Origin: Pirellulaceae bacterium
Lineage (GTDB): Bacteria > Planctomycetota > Planctomycetia > Pirellulales > Pirellulaceae
Length of the DNA stretch: 64,000 nt
Direction: 5' to 3'
Assembly: GCA_029243025.1 (NCBI GenBank)
Contig: JAQWSU010000004.1
Location: 31,669-95,668, forward strand
Positions 26,277 to 35,442 of the stretch are shown here, in pieces. A program made the position numbers and the translations under genes. The notes beneath the pieces are model-generated. The model worked only from the letters and a program-made list of their open reading frames with translations. It searched no databases and was not told the DNA's origin. Every line of letters starts with the position of its first letter. Within the stretch, counting starts at the first letter, position 1.

Positions 26277-28442
26277 TTATTTGTAAGTCTTGAATTCTCC
26301 CGCCTTATAACGACGCCAATAATCAGCTAAATCCCGTTTGACTTTGGGAGATAACAGCACCACGCCGAGCACATTTGGAAAGGCCATCGAGAGAATCATC
26401 ATGTCGGAGAAATCAAGCACTGCCCCCAAATTGACAATTGCACCAATAAAGACGCACGTCACGTAAATACAACGGTAAACGACCGTACTCCGCGCGCCGA
26501 ATAAGCGTTCCCAACATCGCTCGCCGTAATAGCTCCATGAAATGATTGTCGAAAAGGCAAACAGCACAACAGCGACCGCAAGCACATAGGGAAACCATGA
26601 GATCTCACGCTCAAAAGCAACCGACGTCAGGGCTGCTCCTTGCAACCCTTGATCGACGACCCAAGGGTCGTAGTCCCAGGCGTTGGTGATCAAAATCACC
26701 AACGCGGTCATCGAACAAACCACAACCGTGTCGATGAATGGCCCCAACAAGGCGACCGCACCCTCCCGAACCGGCTCATCCGTTTTCGCCGCACTGTGAG
26801 CAATTGCAGCACTACCAACGCCCGCTTCGTTGCTGAACGCGGCACGCTGAATCCCCAAAACCATCACGCCAACGATCCCACCGCCAAACGCCTGACCGGT
26901 AAATGCCTGACTGAAAATGCTGACAACCAGCGCAGGAACATCGGTGATGTGCATCATGATGATCCACAGACAAGCGCCAATGTAGACCAGACACATGGTC
27001 GGTACGACCTTTTCCGCTGCCGCACCAATTCGCTTGATCCCTCCGATAATGACAAATCCAACAGCCACAGCGAGCACAATCCCGAAGATGACCAGAAATT
27101 TTCGCTTGAACCCGGACATTTCTGATACCAACGCCGCCCGCTGCTCCTCCAATGAAGCCAGTTCGTCAAAACTATCCTCGGCAGCAGCAGTCCGAATTTT
27201 CTCATTGAGATCGGACAATTGTTGAATCTGACCACTTTGAATCGTGCTAACCAGTTGGGCACCCGACTGATTGGCCTGGAACATGTTTCCGCCACCAAAA
27301 CTGGCCATAATACACATCACCGAAAAGACGACGGACAAAACCAATCCCAACGGCCCCAACCCCAGCTCCTTGAGCCCCACATGCAGGTACTGCATCGGGC
27401 CGCCCAAAATCGTGCCGTCTGGTTTCACCGTGCGATATTTTTGGCCGAGCGTACATTCCACAAACTTACTTGTCATCCCGAAGACACCGCAAGCAACCAT
27501 CCAGAAGAAAGCGCCCGGCCCCCCTAAGGTCATGGCAATCGTCACACCTGCGATGTTGCCCAGGCCGACGGTGGCAGATAGAGCCGATGCAAGCGCTTGC
27601 AAATGAGTCACTTCACCCGGTTCATTCGGATTGTCGTATCGCCCTCGAACAATCTCAACCGCGTGCCGAAATCCCCAAAAATTGAACCAGCCCATGTAGA
27701 ACGTGAAAAATACCGACCCCGCAGCCAACCAGAGTACGACGATCGGAGCACCACCAAACTTCTCCTTCAGCAGATAGGGCTTACCAGCCACCGAATGCTG
27801 AGGGTCTGTCTTCAACCAGCCTTTGGCCGCCAGTGCATCAACCTGGTCCCAAGTCAAAACTTTATCGGGTTTCAACAACTCTCGTTTTCTCGAGATCTGC
27901 TGAAATTCCCCCTGGGGATGTTCCGCATTCTTGACCAAAACATATTTGTTCGCTTGGTCGAGCTCGACAACCACGTACTCGACTTGGCGATCACCAATCT
28001 TTCCGCGTCGAATCTCATTCGCTTCGTTCCCCAATACAAGCATGCCTCGGGCACCCAAACCATCCACTTGTTGAGGCGTCAGTTTCGCTTCGGGATACTC
28101 ACCGTTGGGATCGTATTTCTCAAAATCTCCATGACTGCCAACGTCGCGAACATAGTCCTCCGCGTGGTCCATTTGGACGTACTCGCGATCGGTCGCAAAC
28201 AATCGGCGAAATAAGACGGAGGCAATCGCGTCCACCGCCTTGGCAAATCCGGCGTCAACGCGTTCCATCAAACTCGGCTCAGATGCCGGCTCGATCGATT
28301 CAATGGCTTTCGGTGGAGCCACCACGGCTTTCGGTGGAGCCACCACGGCCGCTTGGCCATGGCACACAGACACCATCCAAATGGCAGATAGGATGACGAT
28401 CAGACAAAACGCCAAAAATTTTTCGTCAACAAGCCTTAACAT
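26277..28442 (-). CDS. alanine/glycine:cation symporter with extended N-terminus
   Basis: A 721-residue AGCS-family transporter (usual length ~450-500). ATG 28442 was chosen because GGAAGGAG lies 8 nt upstream. Residues 1-30 form a signal peptide (KFLAFCLIVILSAIWMVSV). Residues ~35-230 are an extra region with two related segments (LTPQQVDGLGARGML and LTWDQVDALAAKGWL) and a VVAPPKA duplication. The transporter core starts at about residue 235: ALSATVGLGNIAGVTIAMTL and NEAGVGSAAIAHSAAKTDEP are the Na+/alanine symporter signatures. A coiled-coil-like insert (LNEKIRTAAAEDSFDELASL) sits between membrane helices. The role of the extra parts is unknown. Confidence 0.88.
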   Translation of the reverse strand: MLRLVDEKFLAFCLIVILSAIWMVSVCHGQAAVVAPPKAVVAPPKAIESIEPASEPSLMERVDAGFAKAVDAIASVLFRRLFATDREYVQMDHAEDYVRDVGSHGDFEKYDPNGEYPEAKLTPQQVDGLGARGMLVLGNEANEIRRGKIGDRQVEYVVVELDQANKYVLVKNAEHPQGEFQQISRKRELLKPDKVLTWDQVDALAAKGWLKTDPQHSVAGKPYLLKEKFGGAPIVVLWLAAGSVFFTFYMGWFNFWGFRHAVEIVRGRYDNPNEPGEVTHLQALASALSATVGLGNIAGVTIAMTLGGPGAFFWMVACGVFGMTSKFVECTLGQKYRTVKPDGTILGGPMQYLHVGLKELGLGPLGLVLSVVFSVMCIMASFGGGNMFQANQSGAQLVSTIQSGQIQQLSDLNEKIRTAAAEDSFDELASLEEQRAALVSEMSGFKRKFLVIFGIVLAVAVGFVIIGGIKRIGAAAEKVVPTMCLVYIGACLWIIMMHITDVPALVVSIFSQAFTGQAFGGGIVGVMVLGIQRAAFSNEAGVGSAAIAHSAAKTDEPVREGAVALLGPFIDTVVVCSMTALVILITNAWDYDPWVVDQGLQGAALTSVAFEREISWFPYVLAVAVVLFAFSTIISWSYYGERCWERLFGARSTVVYRCIYVTCVFIGAIVNLGAVLDFSDMMILSMAFPNVLGVVLLSPKVKRDLADYWRRYKAGEFKTYK
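28305..28346. repeat. perfect 21-bp tandem duplication
   Basis: Two identical 21-bp units, GGCTTTCGGTGGAGCCACC plus AC, lie in the N-terminal part of the symporter gene and encode VVAPPKA twice. The identity at DNA level indicates a recent duplication that kept the frame. Confidence 0.85.
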
Positions 28443-28647
28443 CCGCGAACTCCTTCCCGCCCGTCCTAGGCGGATTGCGTTTAAGTCTGGACGGTGCTTC
28501 TCACACCTCGACCGGCCGTCCCCGTCACCCGAAACCCGCCATCCCAACTGCCCAAACCGGTTCTGGCGGAACTTTTAGCCTATAACTCCTGTTATGTCAA
28601 TTGTTTACGGTGCAGCACGGGGGCAGATACATTTTTAAAATATCCCG

Positions 28648-28675
28648 TTGTCTAAAATGTCGAAATGCTTATCAT
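28648..28675 (+). promoter_or_regulatory. candidate promoter of the suf operon
   Basis: TTGTCT (28648-28653) and TATCAT (28670-28675) are separated by 16 nt and lie 39 nt before the sufR start, in AT-rich DNA between divergent genes. This fits a housekeeping-type -35/-10 pair. A SufR operator would be expected close by, but I could not identify one clearly. Confidence 0.35.
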
Positions 28676-28713
28676 AGACTGGGGCAACCAGCCCGAGAGG
28701 TGAAACAGGTACC

Positions 28714-29403
28714 ATGAGCGAGTTAGTTCCGAGCGACGTCACAATCCTCGATTTACTGCGAAAACGTGAATGGATGACGGTCACTGATTTCCGGTCAGCG
28801 CTAGGTGTGACCTCGACCGCAGTCCGGCAGCGACTCACCCGACTCCTTGCGCAGGGTTTTCTGCAACGTGAATTGATTGAAACCAACGGTCGTGGGCGAC
28901 CGAGCCACCGCTACTGTTTGACTCCCGAGGGTCGCCGCCAAACGGGAGCCAATTTCGGTGATTTGGCCGTGGCCCTTTGGCAAGAATTACGTGCGATCGA
29001 AGACGTGGAGGTCAGACGCGGACTGCTGCAACGACTCTCCAGTCGGCTCGCCGAGTCCTACTCCGACCAAATCCAAGGCGAGACCGTTCAGGAACGAATG
29101 GAGGCCTTGGCCGCACTTTTTCAGCAGCGTCAAATTCCGTTTGAAGTCCAACAGGACGAATGCCAATTACCGATCTTGACGACCTTTGCCTGTCCCTACC
29201 CGGAACTCGCGGAGCAAGACGCGACCATTTGCGCCGTGGAGCGGTTGATGTTCTCGGAATTGCTAGGACAAAAAATGAATTTGGACCGTTGTCGACTGAA
29301 TGGCGACACTTGCTGCAGTTTCCGCGGTTCAGACGGCCGGACGAAAGAAGAATTGAAGTCAAACCAGCGGCAGCAGCTACCGAGCTCCGACCCTAGCCAA
29401 TAA
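28714..29403 (+). CDS. sufR: SufR-type iron-sulfur transcriptional regulator
   Basis: A 229-residue regulator. The N-terminal winged helix ([55 protein letters not shown]) is of the ArsR/DeoR type. The C-terminal half carries the cysteines expected for an Fe-S sensor: [27 protein letters not shown] and [13 protein letters not shown], as in SufR proteins of cyanobacteria and actinobacteria. Its position as first gene before sufCBD fits an autoregulated repressor of Fe-S assembly. The next gene starts 91 nt downstream. Confidence 0.87.
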   Translation: MSELVPSDVTILDLLRKREWMTVTDFRSALGVTSTAVRQRLTRLLAQGFLQRELIETNGRGRPSHRYCLTPEGRRQTGANFGDLAVALWQELRAIEDVEVRRGLLQRLSSRLAESYSDQIQGETVQERMEALAALFQQRQIPFEVQQDECQLPILTTFACPYPELAEQDATICAVERLMFSELLGQKMNLDRCRLNGDTCCSFRGSDGRTKEELKSNQRQQLPSSDPSQ

Positions 29404-29494
29404 GGTGCAGAAGTGCAAAGATATCGGGCTCCATTTTGTTCGGTCTGCTGACCTTTACTACTATCCCACAATTACGATTGACAGGACGATTGTC

Positions 29495-30121
29495 ATGACG
29501 CGACCTTGGATTGAAGGACGCTTTGAAGAGAACGTGGTGACGACCACCGTTGAGCAAGCGATAAATTGGGCACGACAATCGAGCATTTGGCCCATGACCT
29601 TCGGACTTGCTTGCTGTGCGATTGAGATGATGGCCGCTGGAGCCAGCCGATATGACCTCGATCGGTTTGGCGCAGGAGCATTCCGCGCCACCCCAAGACA
29701 GGCTGACCTGATGATTGTAGCGGGAACGGTCACCTACAAAATGGCCAGCCGGGTCCAACGACTCTACAACCTCATGCCCGATCCCAAATACGTGATCGCG
29801 ATGGGTGCGTGCACGGTCGGCGGCGGCCCCTACTTTAAGTGGGGTTACCATGTGGTGAAGGGGGTCGACTTAGTCGTACCCGTCGATGTTTATGTCCCCG
29901 GTTGCCCACCGCGACCGGAAGCGTTGCTTGAGGGCCTGATGCGAATTCAGGATAAAATCAATGGTCACCGAATTGCCAAGCAAACATCGGTAGAAGTCAA
30001 GGGCTTCCTCGAAGCCGGAGACAAGATGGAAGATGAGTTACCCATCCCTCATCATTCGGGATACGTGAAAGCTCCGGCCGACAAAGATCCGTTGTTGGAT
30101 CACCAAAAAATTACCGGTTAG
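29495..30121 (+). CDS. nuoB: NADH-quinone oxidoreductase subunit B
   Basis: A 208-residue NuoB homologue, the complex I subunit that holds cluster N2. ATG 29495 gives the normal N-terminus; an in-frame codon at 29405 would add 30 non-homologous residues. All four cluster ligands are present: C40 and C41 in [10 protein letters not shown]106 in GACTVGG and C137 in [10 protein letters not shown]52 in [10 protein letters not shown] and the YxxKMA motif are also conserved. No other nuo gene is in the window, and it lies between sufR and sufC, so this is an isolated copy. The C-terminal ~45 residues after IAKQTS are less conserved. Confidence 0.9.
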   Translation: MTRPWIEGRFEENVVTTTVEQAINWARQSSIWPMTFGLACCAIEMMAAGASRYDLDRFGAGAFRATPRQADLMIVAGTVTYKMASRVQRLYNLMPDPKYVIAMGACTVGGGPYFKWGYHVVKGVDLVVPVDVYVPGCPPRPEALLEGLMRIQDKINGHRIAKQTSVEVKGFLEAGDKMEDELPIPHHSGYVKAPADKDPLLDHQKITG

Positions 30122-30171
30122 GTTACTAGAGGGTCTTGTTATTAGATCCGTCCTGCTCAGAGTGAAGGCAA

Positions 30172-30993
30172 ATGACAGATACGCTTAAAGTCGAAAATCT
30201 CCATGTGAGCGTCGAAGGAAAAGAAATCCTTAAAGGCGTGGACCTGCAAATCAACCGGGGCGAGACCCACGCACTGATGGGCCCGAACGGGTCCGGCAAA
30301 AGCACGCTGGGCCTCGCTTTGATGGGTCACCCCAACTACGAGGTGACGTCAGGATCAATCCATCTGAACGATTTAAATCTACTGGAAATGGAAGCTGACC
30401 AGAGAGCACGAGCTGGCTTATTCATGGCTTTCCAACGGCCAATCGCCATCCCCGGCGTGAAGATGGCTGACTTCCTGCGTCATGCAACGACCAACGTGCG
30501 AAACCCGGACAGGCAAGAGGGTGAAGATTTAATCCCGATGCGTGAGTTCCGCAAGGAAATCCGTGACCGCATGGAGCAACTCAAGATTGATTCTGAGTTC
30601 GCTCGTCGGTACGTCAATGATGGTTTCTCAGGCGGCGAGATGAAACGAGCTGAGATTCTGCAACTCGCGATGCTGCAGCCGAAGTTCGCGGTGCTTGACG
30701 AGACAGACAGTGGGCTGGACGCAGACGCGGTTCTTCTCGCGAGTCAAAGCATCGCAGAGATTGGTCGCAAACAGATCGGACTGTTGATCATCACACACCA
30801 TGACAAACTACTAGAACACAACCGTCCCGACTTCACCCACGTAATGCTGGGCGGACGAATTGTCGAGACAGGCGGCGTGGAATTAGCAGCTGAGCTGTAC
30901 TCGAAGGGTTACGACCGAATCCGCAAGAAGTACCCCGAGGCTGATGCCGCCAATCAGGCCATGTTGTCGGAAGAGGCAGAAGCCACCGCCTGA
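30172..30993 (+). CDS. sufC: Fe-S assembly ATPase SufC
   Basis: A 273-residue ABC-type ATPase of the SufBC2D scaffold complex. ALMGPNGSGKSTLG is Walker A, FMAFQRPIAIPGV the Q-loop, NDGFSGGEMKRAEILQL the signature, AVLDETDSGLDADA the Walker B with D-loop and LLIITHHDKLLE the H-loop. The lack of a membrane domain and the E-T-D-S-G-L-D string are specific to SufC. Cytoplasmic. It lies 60 nt before sufB. Confidence 0.96.
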   Translation: MTDTLKVENLHVSVEGKEILKGVDLQINRGETHALMGPNGSGKSTLGLALMGHPNYEVTSGSIHLNDLNLLEMEADQRARAGLFMAFQRPIAIPGVKMADFLRHATTNVRNPDRQEGEDLIPMREFRKEIRDRMEQLKIDSEFARRYVNDGFSGGEMKRAEILQLAMLQPKFAVLDETDSGLDADAVLLASQSIAEIGRKQIGLLIITHHDKLLEHNRPDFTHVMLGGRIVETGGVELAAELYSKGYDRIRKKYPEADAANQAMLSEEAEATA

Positions 30994-31053
30994 TTTCAGG
31001 AATCGCTTTGAGAAACGTCCTTCGAAAATTTTTAACGCAGTAGGATCGAAGCT

Positions 31054-32466
31054 ATGGCAACGGATATCACCTCAAAATCGTCTGGGAATATCGGTGAGAT
31101 TAACAAATATGATTTCCGGACCGATTCCAAAGCCGTCTTCAAGGCAAGGAAAGGAGTCGACGCCGAAATCGTCCAGCAAATCTCCGATATGAAGGACGAG
31201 CCGCAGTGGATGCGAGACTTCCGCTTGAAGAGTTTTGAAATCTTCGAATCGAAGCCGACACCCGAGTGGGGTGGCAGTATCGACATCGATTTCCAGGATA
31301 TCTACTACTACCTCAAACCCACCGACCACCAAGGGCGGAGCTGGGATGATGTGCCCCAGGAAATCAAGGACACGTTTGACAAGTTGGGGATTCCCGAGGC
31401 AGAGAAGAAGTTCCTTGCGGGTGTCAAAGCTCAATTCGAAAGCGAAGTCGTCTACGGTTCTCTCAAGGAAGAGCTGTCGGAAAAAGGGGTGATTTTCACC
31501 GACACGGACACCGCCGTCAAAGAACACCCGGAATTGCTGCGGGAGTATTTCGGAAAGATCATCCCTCCGTCGGATAATAAATTCGCCGCATTAAACAGTG
31601 CAGTTTGGTCGGGTGGGTCATTCATCTACATCCCGAAGGGCGTTTCCATCGACTATCCGCTGCAAGCCTATTTCCGAATTAACGCCGAAAATATGGGCCA
31701 ATTCGAGCGAACACTCATCATTGTCGACGAGGGGGCTCAGATCCATTACGTCGAGGGCTGCACAGCACCCATGTACAGCACCGAAAGTCTTCACTCGGCC
31801 GTGGTTGAGATCGTGGTCAAGAAGAATGCTCGTTGCCGCTACACGACAATTCAAAATTGGGCGAACAACATCTACAACCTCGTCACGAAGCGCGCCGTTG
31901 CCTACCAGGACGCAACCATGGAATGGATTGACGGAAATCTCGGCAGCCGTCTGACCATGAAGTACCCGGCTGTTTACATGATGGAACCAGGAGCCCGCGG
32001 CGAGATCCTGTCGATTGCGTTCTCCTCGGCAGGCCAACATCAAGACGCGGGTGCGAAATTGGTCCACTGTGCACCCAACACCACCGGACAAATCATCTCC
32101 AAATCGATCTCAAAAAATGGTGGCCGAAGCAGCTACCGAGGTTTGGTAAAAGTTGAGAAGGGAGCTCACAACTCCAAATCAAACGTCGTCTGTGATGCTC
32201 TGATTCTCGATCCGGAAAGTCGCAGCGACACCTATCCCTACATTGAAATTGCCGAACAAGATGTCTCGATCGGTCACGAAGCAAGCGTTTCTCGTATCGG
32301 CGAAGAACAGCTCTTTTATCTAATGAGTCGCGGGTTGAGCGAGGCCGAAGCCAGCACGATGATTGTTAATGGTTTCATCGAACCGCTCGTAAAAGAACTG
32401 CCGATGGAATACGCGGTGGAAATGAATCGTTTGATTCAACTGCAAATGGAGGGATCGGTTGGCTGA
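31054..32466 (+). CDS. sufB: Fe-S assembly scaffold SufB
   Basis: A 470-residue SufB, the usual length. [17 protein letters not shown] and [16 protein letters not shown] form the N-terminal region. [19 protein letters not shown] leads into the beta-helix core. [20 protein letters not shown] contains the Cys-rich segment typical of SufB, and [20 protein letters not shown] is the C-terminal SufB/D signature. It builds clusters together with SufC and SufD. Translation is probably coupled to the neighbours by operon position. Confidence 0.97.
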   Translation: MATDITSKSSGNIGEINKYDFRTDSKAVFKARKGVDAEIVQQISDMKDEPQWMRDFRLKSFEIFESKPTPEWGGSIDIDFQDIYYYLKPTDHQGRSWDDVPQEIKDTFDKLGIPEAEKKFLAGVKAQFESEVVYGSLKEELSEKGVIFTDTDTAVKEHPELLREYFGKIIPPSDNKFAALNSAVWSGGSFIYIPKGVSIDYPLQAYFRINAENMGQFERTLIIVDEGAQIHYVEGCTAPMYSTESLHSAVVEIVVKKNARCRYTTIQNWANNIYNLVTKRAVAYQDATMEWIDGNLGSRLTMKYPAVYMMEPGARGEILSIAFSSAGQHQDAGAKLVHCAPNTTGQIISKSISKNGGRSSYRGLVKVEKGAHNSKSNVVCDALILDPESRSDTYPYIEIAEQDVSIGHEASVSRIGEEQLFYLMSRGLSEAEASTMIVNGFIEPLVKELPMEYAVEMNRLIQLQMEGSVG

Positions 32467-32570
32467 TGCTCCGGCCAGAGAACGATCTACCTGCGATTTC
32501 ACGACTGCCAATCGATCGACATTCCAACCCGATCAGCGGAAGTTTTCCTTTCAGAGCTTGAGTTTGTACG

Positions 32571-33884
32571 ATGCCCCCAACAACAATGACGGCGACCGGA
32601 TTTTCCCAAGAAGCTTTCGATGCATTTCTGCAATCGAGAAATGAACCCGGTTGGCTTTCAGACTTGCGTCGCCAAGCTTGGCAAACGTTTTGCGACAAAG
32701 ATCTTCCATCGCGAACCGAAGAAGAATGGACGCGGACGGATATCCGTCTGTTTAAACTCGCCAAATACGGCATCCCGATGGAGGAATCGACGTCCGCTGC
32801 CGCCACATCGCTGCTCGATCAAGGTGTGGATCTTGGTGGCTCGACTTCCACCGTCAATGGCGTTCCAATCACTGGGTCGCAACGCTCAGAGTTGGCGGAG
32901 CAGGGGGTGATTTTTGGCAATTTGACCGATCTAATTCAAGAACACGGTGACCTGATTCGGAAGCATCTGTTTCAGCGAGCCGTTGATCCCCACCAAGACA
33001 AATTCTCAGCACTTCACGCGGCGTGCTGGACGAGTGGTACATTCCTTTACGTTCCTCGCGGAGTGGTTGTCAAACAGCCCTTCCACTCGCTCTCCTCGAT
33101 CAACGGTCAAGGAGTGGACCTTGGACACACCTTGGTTGTCGTCGAGGACAATGCGGAAGTGACCTTCTTAAACGAGATGCGGTGCAACCAGGAAAGCGAT
33201 TCTGGTCTACATTGCGGCGCTACGGAATTGATTATTGGTTCCAATGCGAGCCTCCGTTTTGTCAATCTACAGGACTGGTCCCAAAACGTTTGGCACTTTG
33301 CCCACCAAAGCGCAACGGTTGGTCGAGATGCATCCTTACAATGGACCGTCGGCGCTCTTGGTAGTCGGCTGGCGAAGGTAAATCAAACGGTAGCACTGAC
33401 GGGTCTGGGAGCCGCATGCCAGGTCAACGGTGTGATGTTTACCGAAGGTAAGCAGCACCTGTCCTATCACACCATGCAACACCACGTCGCGCCACACTGC
33501 CGTAGTGATTTCCTCTATAAGGCAGCTTTGCAGGATACCTCTCGTACGGTTTGGCGGGGAATGATCAAGGTCGACGAAAAAGCCCAGAAAACAGATGGCT
33601 ACCAACGAAACGATAACTTGCTGCTCTCCGGGCGAGCCCGTGCTGATGCAATTCCCGGACTCGAAATCGAGGCGGACGATGTACGCTGCACCCACGGAGC
33701 AACCACCGGACGTGTGGACGAAGAATTAATCTTTTATGCTCAATCACGCGGTTACACGCGACGCGAAGCGGTCCGCCTAATCGTTACTGGCTTCTTCCAG
33801 CAAGTATTCGATCGCATCACGATCGACAGCGTGAGAGATGCCCTTGGACACGCCATCGCACGTCGCGTGCGAGACTACGAATAA
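32571..33884 (+). CDS. sufD: Fe-S assembly protein SufD
   Basis: A 437-residue SufB/D-family protein. WLSDLRRQAWQTF, ALHAACWTSGTFLYVPRGV, SDFLYKAALQDTSRTVWRG and SRGYTRREAVRLIVTGFFQQ follow the SufD pattern. It keeps a His in the KTDGYQRNDNLLLSGRARA segment region that SufD uses at the interface with SufB. It pairs with SufB in the SufBC2D complex. The next gene starts 8 nt after its stop. Confidence 0.95.
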   Translation: MPPTTMTATGFSQEAFDAFLQSRNEPGWLSDLRRQAWQTFCDKDLPSRTEEEWTRTDIRLFKLAKYGIPMEESTSAAATSLLDQGVDLGGSTSTVNGVPITGSQRSELAEQGVIFGNLTDLIQEHGDLIRKHLFQRAVDPHQDKFSALHAACWTSGTFLYVPRGVVVKQPFHSLSSINGQGVDLGHTLVVVEDNAEVTFLNEMRCNQESDSGLHCGATELIIGSNASLRFVNLQDWSQNVWHFAHQSATVGRDASLQWTVGALGSRLAKVNQTVALTGLGAACQVNGVMFTEGKQHLSYHTMQHHVAPHCRSDFLYKAALQDTSRTVWRGMIKVDEKAQKTDGYQRNDNLLLSGRARADAIPGLEIEADDVRCTHGATTGRVDEELIFYAQSRGYTRREAVRLIVTGFFQQVFDRITIDSVRDALGHAIARRVRDYE

Positions 33885-33892
33885 ACGGATAG

Positions 33893-34723
33893 ATGATGAG
33901 CGAATTCGTAAAAGTTGCCGACATCGGCGAACTCTCTGATCCTGGCAAACAACTTGTCGAGGCAGATGATCAACTGTTGGTCCTCTTCCATGTGGATGGG
34001 CAGTACTACTGCCTCGATGACGTCTGCACCCACGATGGTGGTCCCCTCGGGGAAGGCGAACTTAACGGCAAGTCAATCGCCTGTCCCAGACACGGTGCCA
34101 AATTTAATATCTGCACGGGCAAAGCCGAAACAATGCCAGCCACTGAGGACACACGCTCCCACCAAGTACAGGTCAGAGACGATGGGATCTACGTGAAAGT
34201 CAATGACGGATCACCGTCAGAAGCCTCGAGCGAAGTAGTTGAACCGAACCCAGCCAAAACGAATACCAGTACCCACTCGGCAGCAGCCATGCCAAGCCAA
34301 CCAGCAAAGACCGAACCGACGGCCGGGGGAGAGCCGCCCGCACCGGCAAGCGAGGAGGCTCTGGATGCGACGCCCGTAACCAATCCTTCCACGGCTGCAG
34401 AATTCAAAACGCTCAGTGAAGAAGTGGTGTTCGAACAACTCAAAAAAGTGATCGATCCCGAACTTTTCGTAAACATTGTCGACCTGGGACTGATCTATAC
34501 CGTCGAGCTGAAGGAAAATAGCGAAGGCCAAAAAGATGTCACGATCGAAATGACCATGACGAGCCCCGCTTGTCCCGCAGGACCTCAGCTCATCGCTAAC
34601 AGCCGTCAGGTGGTTGGTCAACTTAACGGGGTTGCCGAAGTCGAAGTCAAGATCGTCATGGATCCTCCTTGGACACCCGACAAAATGACCGACGATGCGA
34701 AAGATCAACTCGGGATCTTCTAG
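33893..34723 (+). CDS. Rieske ferredoxin fused to SufT/MIP18 domain
   Basis: A 276-residue two-domain protein. Residues 1-105 are a Rieske ferredoxin of the biphenyl-dioxygenase type with ligands in DVCTHDGGPLGEG and SIACPRHGAKF, so a [2Fe-2S] cluster is expected. Residues ~105-170 are a Pro/Ala/Thr/Ser/Glu-rich linker. Residues ~175-276 are a SufT/DUF59 domain (DPELFVNIVDLGLIYTVEL, MTSPACPAGPQLI) of the kind that helps cluster transfer. Fusion to Rieske and the place at the end of the suf operon suggest an electron-carrying or cluster-carrying maturation factor. Confidence 0.92.
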   Translation: MMSEFVKVADIGELSDPGKQLVEADDQLLVLFHVDGQYYCLDDVCTHDGGPLGEGELNGKSIACPRHGAKFNICTGKAETMPATEDTRSHQVQVRDDGIYVKVNDGSPSEASSEVVEPNPAKTNTSTHSAAAMPSQPAKTEPTAGGEPPAPASEEALDATPVTNPSTAAEFKTLSEEVVFEQLKKVIDPELFVNIVDLGLIYTVELKENSEGQKDVTIEMTMTSPACPAGPQLIANSRQVVGQLNGVAEVEVKIVMDPPWTPDKMTDDAKDQLGIF

Positions 34724-35085
34724 CCGACCTGAAGATTGAAGCGGTTTCTCTCCCAAAGACGTCTCCCGGAGGAGGCAACGGAGACCGATTCTGCGAAATG
34801 CAAAATTCGTTGCTCGGAGATCCCGGGGAACGATCCGCAATGTTTGGCATGACTCTCCTCAGCTGCTCGATCAGATGTCCGGCAGACCATTCGGCGGCCA
34901 GCGCCCCAAGCCGCTCGAATACAGCTTTCACCCACGTGGTCGATTTTTGCTTAATTTCATTCCCAACCGCTTGGTTGGCACGGTAATAATCCTTTCGGCG
35001 CGCCTTATCAAAGGCAATCTCAGCACGGATTTGCTCGATGAACGGAACAGGTTGCTTCGAGATTCCTGGTCGGCAGCTGACTCAT
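34720..35085 (-). pseudogene. possible decayed small gene
   Basis: The minus-strand frame contains strongly protein-like sequence, PVPFIEQIRAEIAFDKARRK followed by WVKAVFERLGALAAEW, but has no start codon. An ATG at 35085 (MSQLPTRNLEATC) lies in a different frame. A frameshift near 35045-35060 would join them. The same stretch on the plus strand has no sensible product. Family not recognised; the neighbouring minus-strand cysteine-rich gene may be its former operon partner. Confidence 0.4.
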
Positions 35086-35100
35086 CCGTATCCGAAGGCG

Positions 35101-35289
35101 TTAGCGTTGGGGCCGTTTTTCAGTAGCGTTTCCGATCGAGAGCCCGTGTCGCACGCAGGCAGGAGGGCTGGGATCCACATCGCGTGATTTTGGGCGACAA
35201 CCACTTTCCGCTTTTCTTGCAGGTCGAAAGTCGCCACAATAGCGACAGTTGCGAATTGCAGGGATGGTAAGGATTTCGCCCTCTGTCAT
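35101..35289 (-). CDS. small cysteine-rich hypothetical protein
   Basis: A 62-residue frame from ATG 35289 (GTG 35298 would add three residues). RNCRYCGDFRPARKAESGC and later PPACVRHG give a C-x2-C-x13-C-x15-C-like pattern reminiscent of small zinc-binding proteins found in phages and mobile DNA. No Shine-Dalgarno is obvious. The remnant frame at 34720-35085 follows 16 nt downstream on the same strand. A coding role is plausible, not certain. Confidence 0.45.
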   Translation of the reverse strand: MTEGEILTIPAIRNCRYCGDFRPARKAESGCRPKSRDVDPSPPACVRHGLSIGNATEKRPQR

Positions 35290-35442
35290 TTTGGTCACTG
35301 ACCGCTTCCCCGACGTGGGGCCCTATTTCCAGGCTTACCTTCCAAGGACTCACTGCTCTCGAGAACTCACACCTCCGAGCCGCAGTGCGGTGAATTCGCT
35401 GAACTCCACGGTTACCGAGCTGACCCCAAGGACTGGGCTTCC

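Noticed and set aside
34769..34805. GTCTCC/GGAGAC stem after the Rieske-SufT gene as a terminator
   Set aside because: The stem is short, the loop is 13 nt and no T-run follows, so it does not meet the pattern of an intrinsic terminator.
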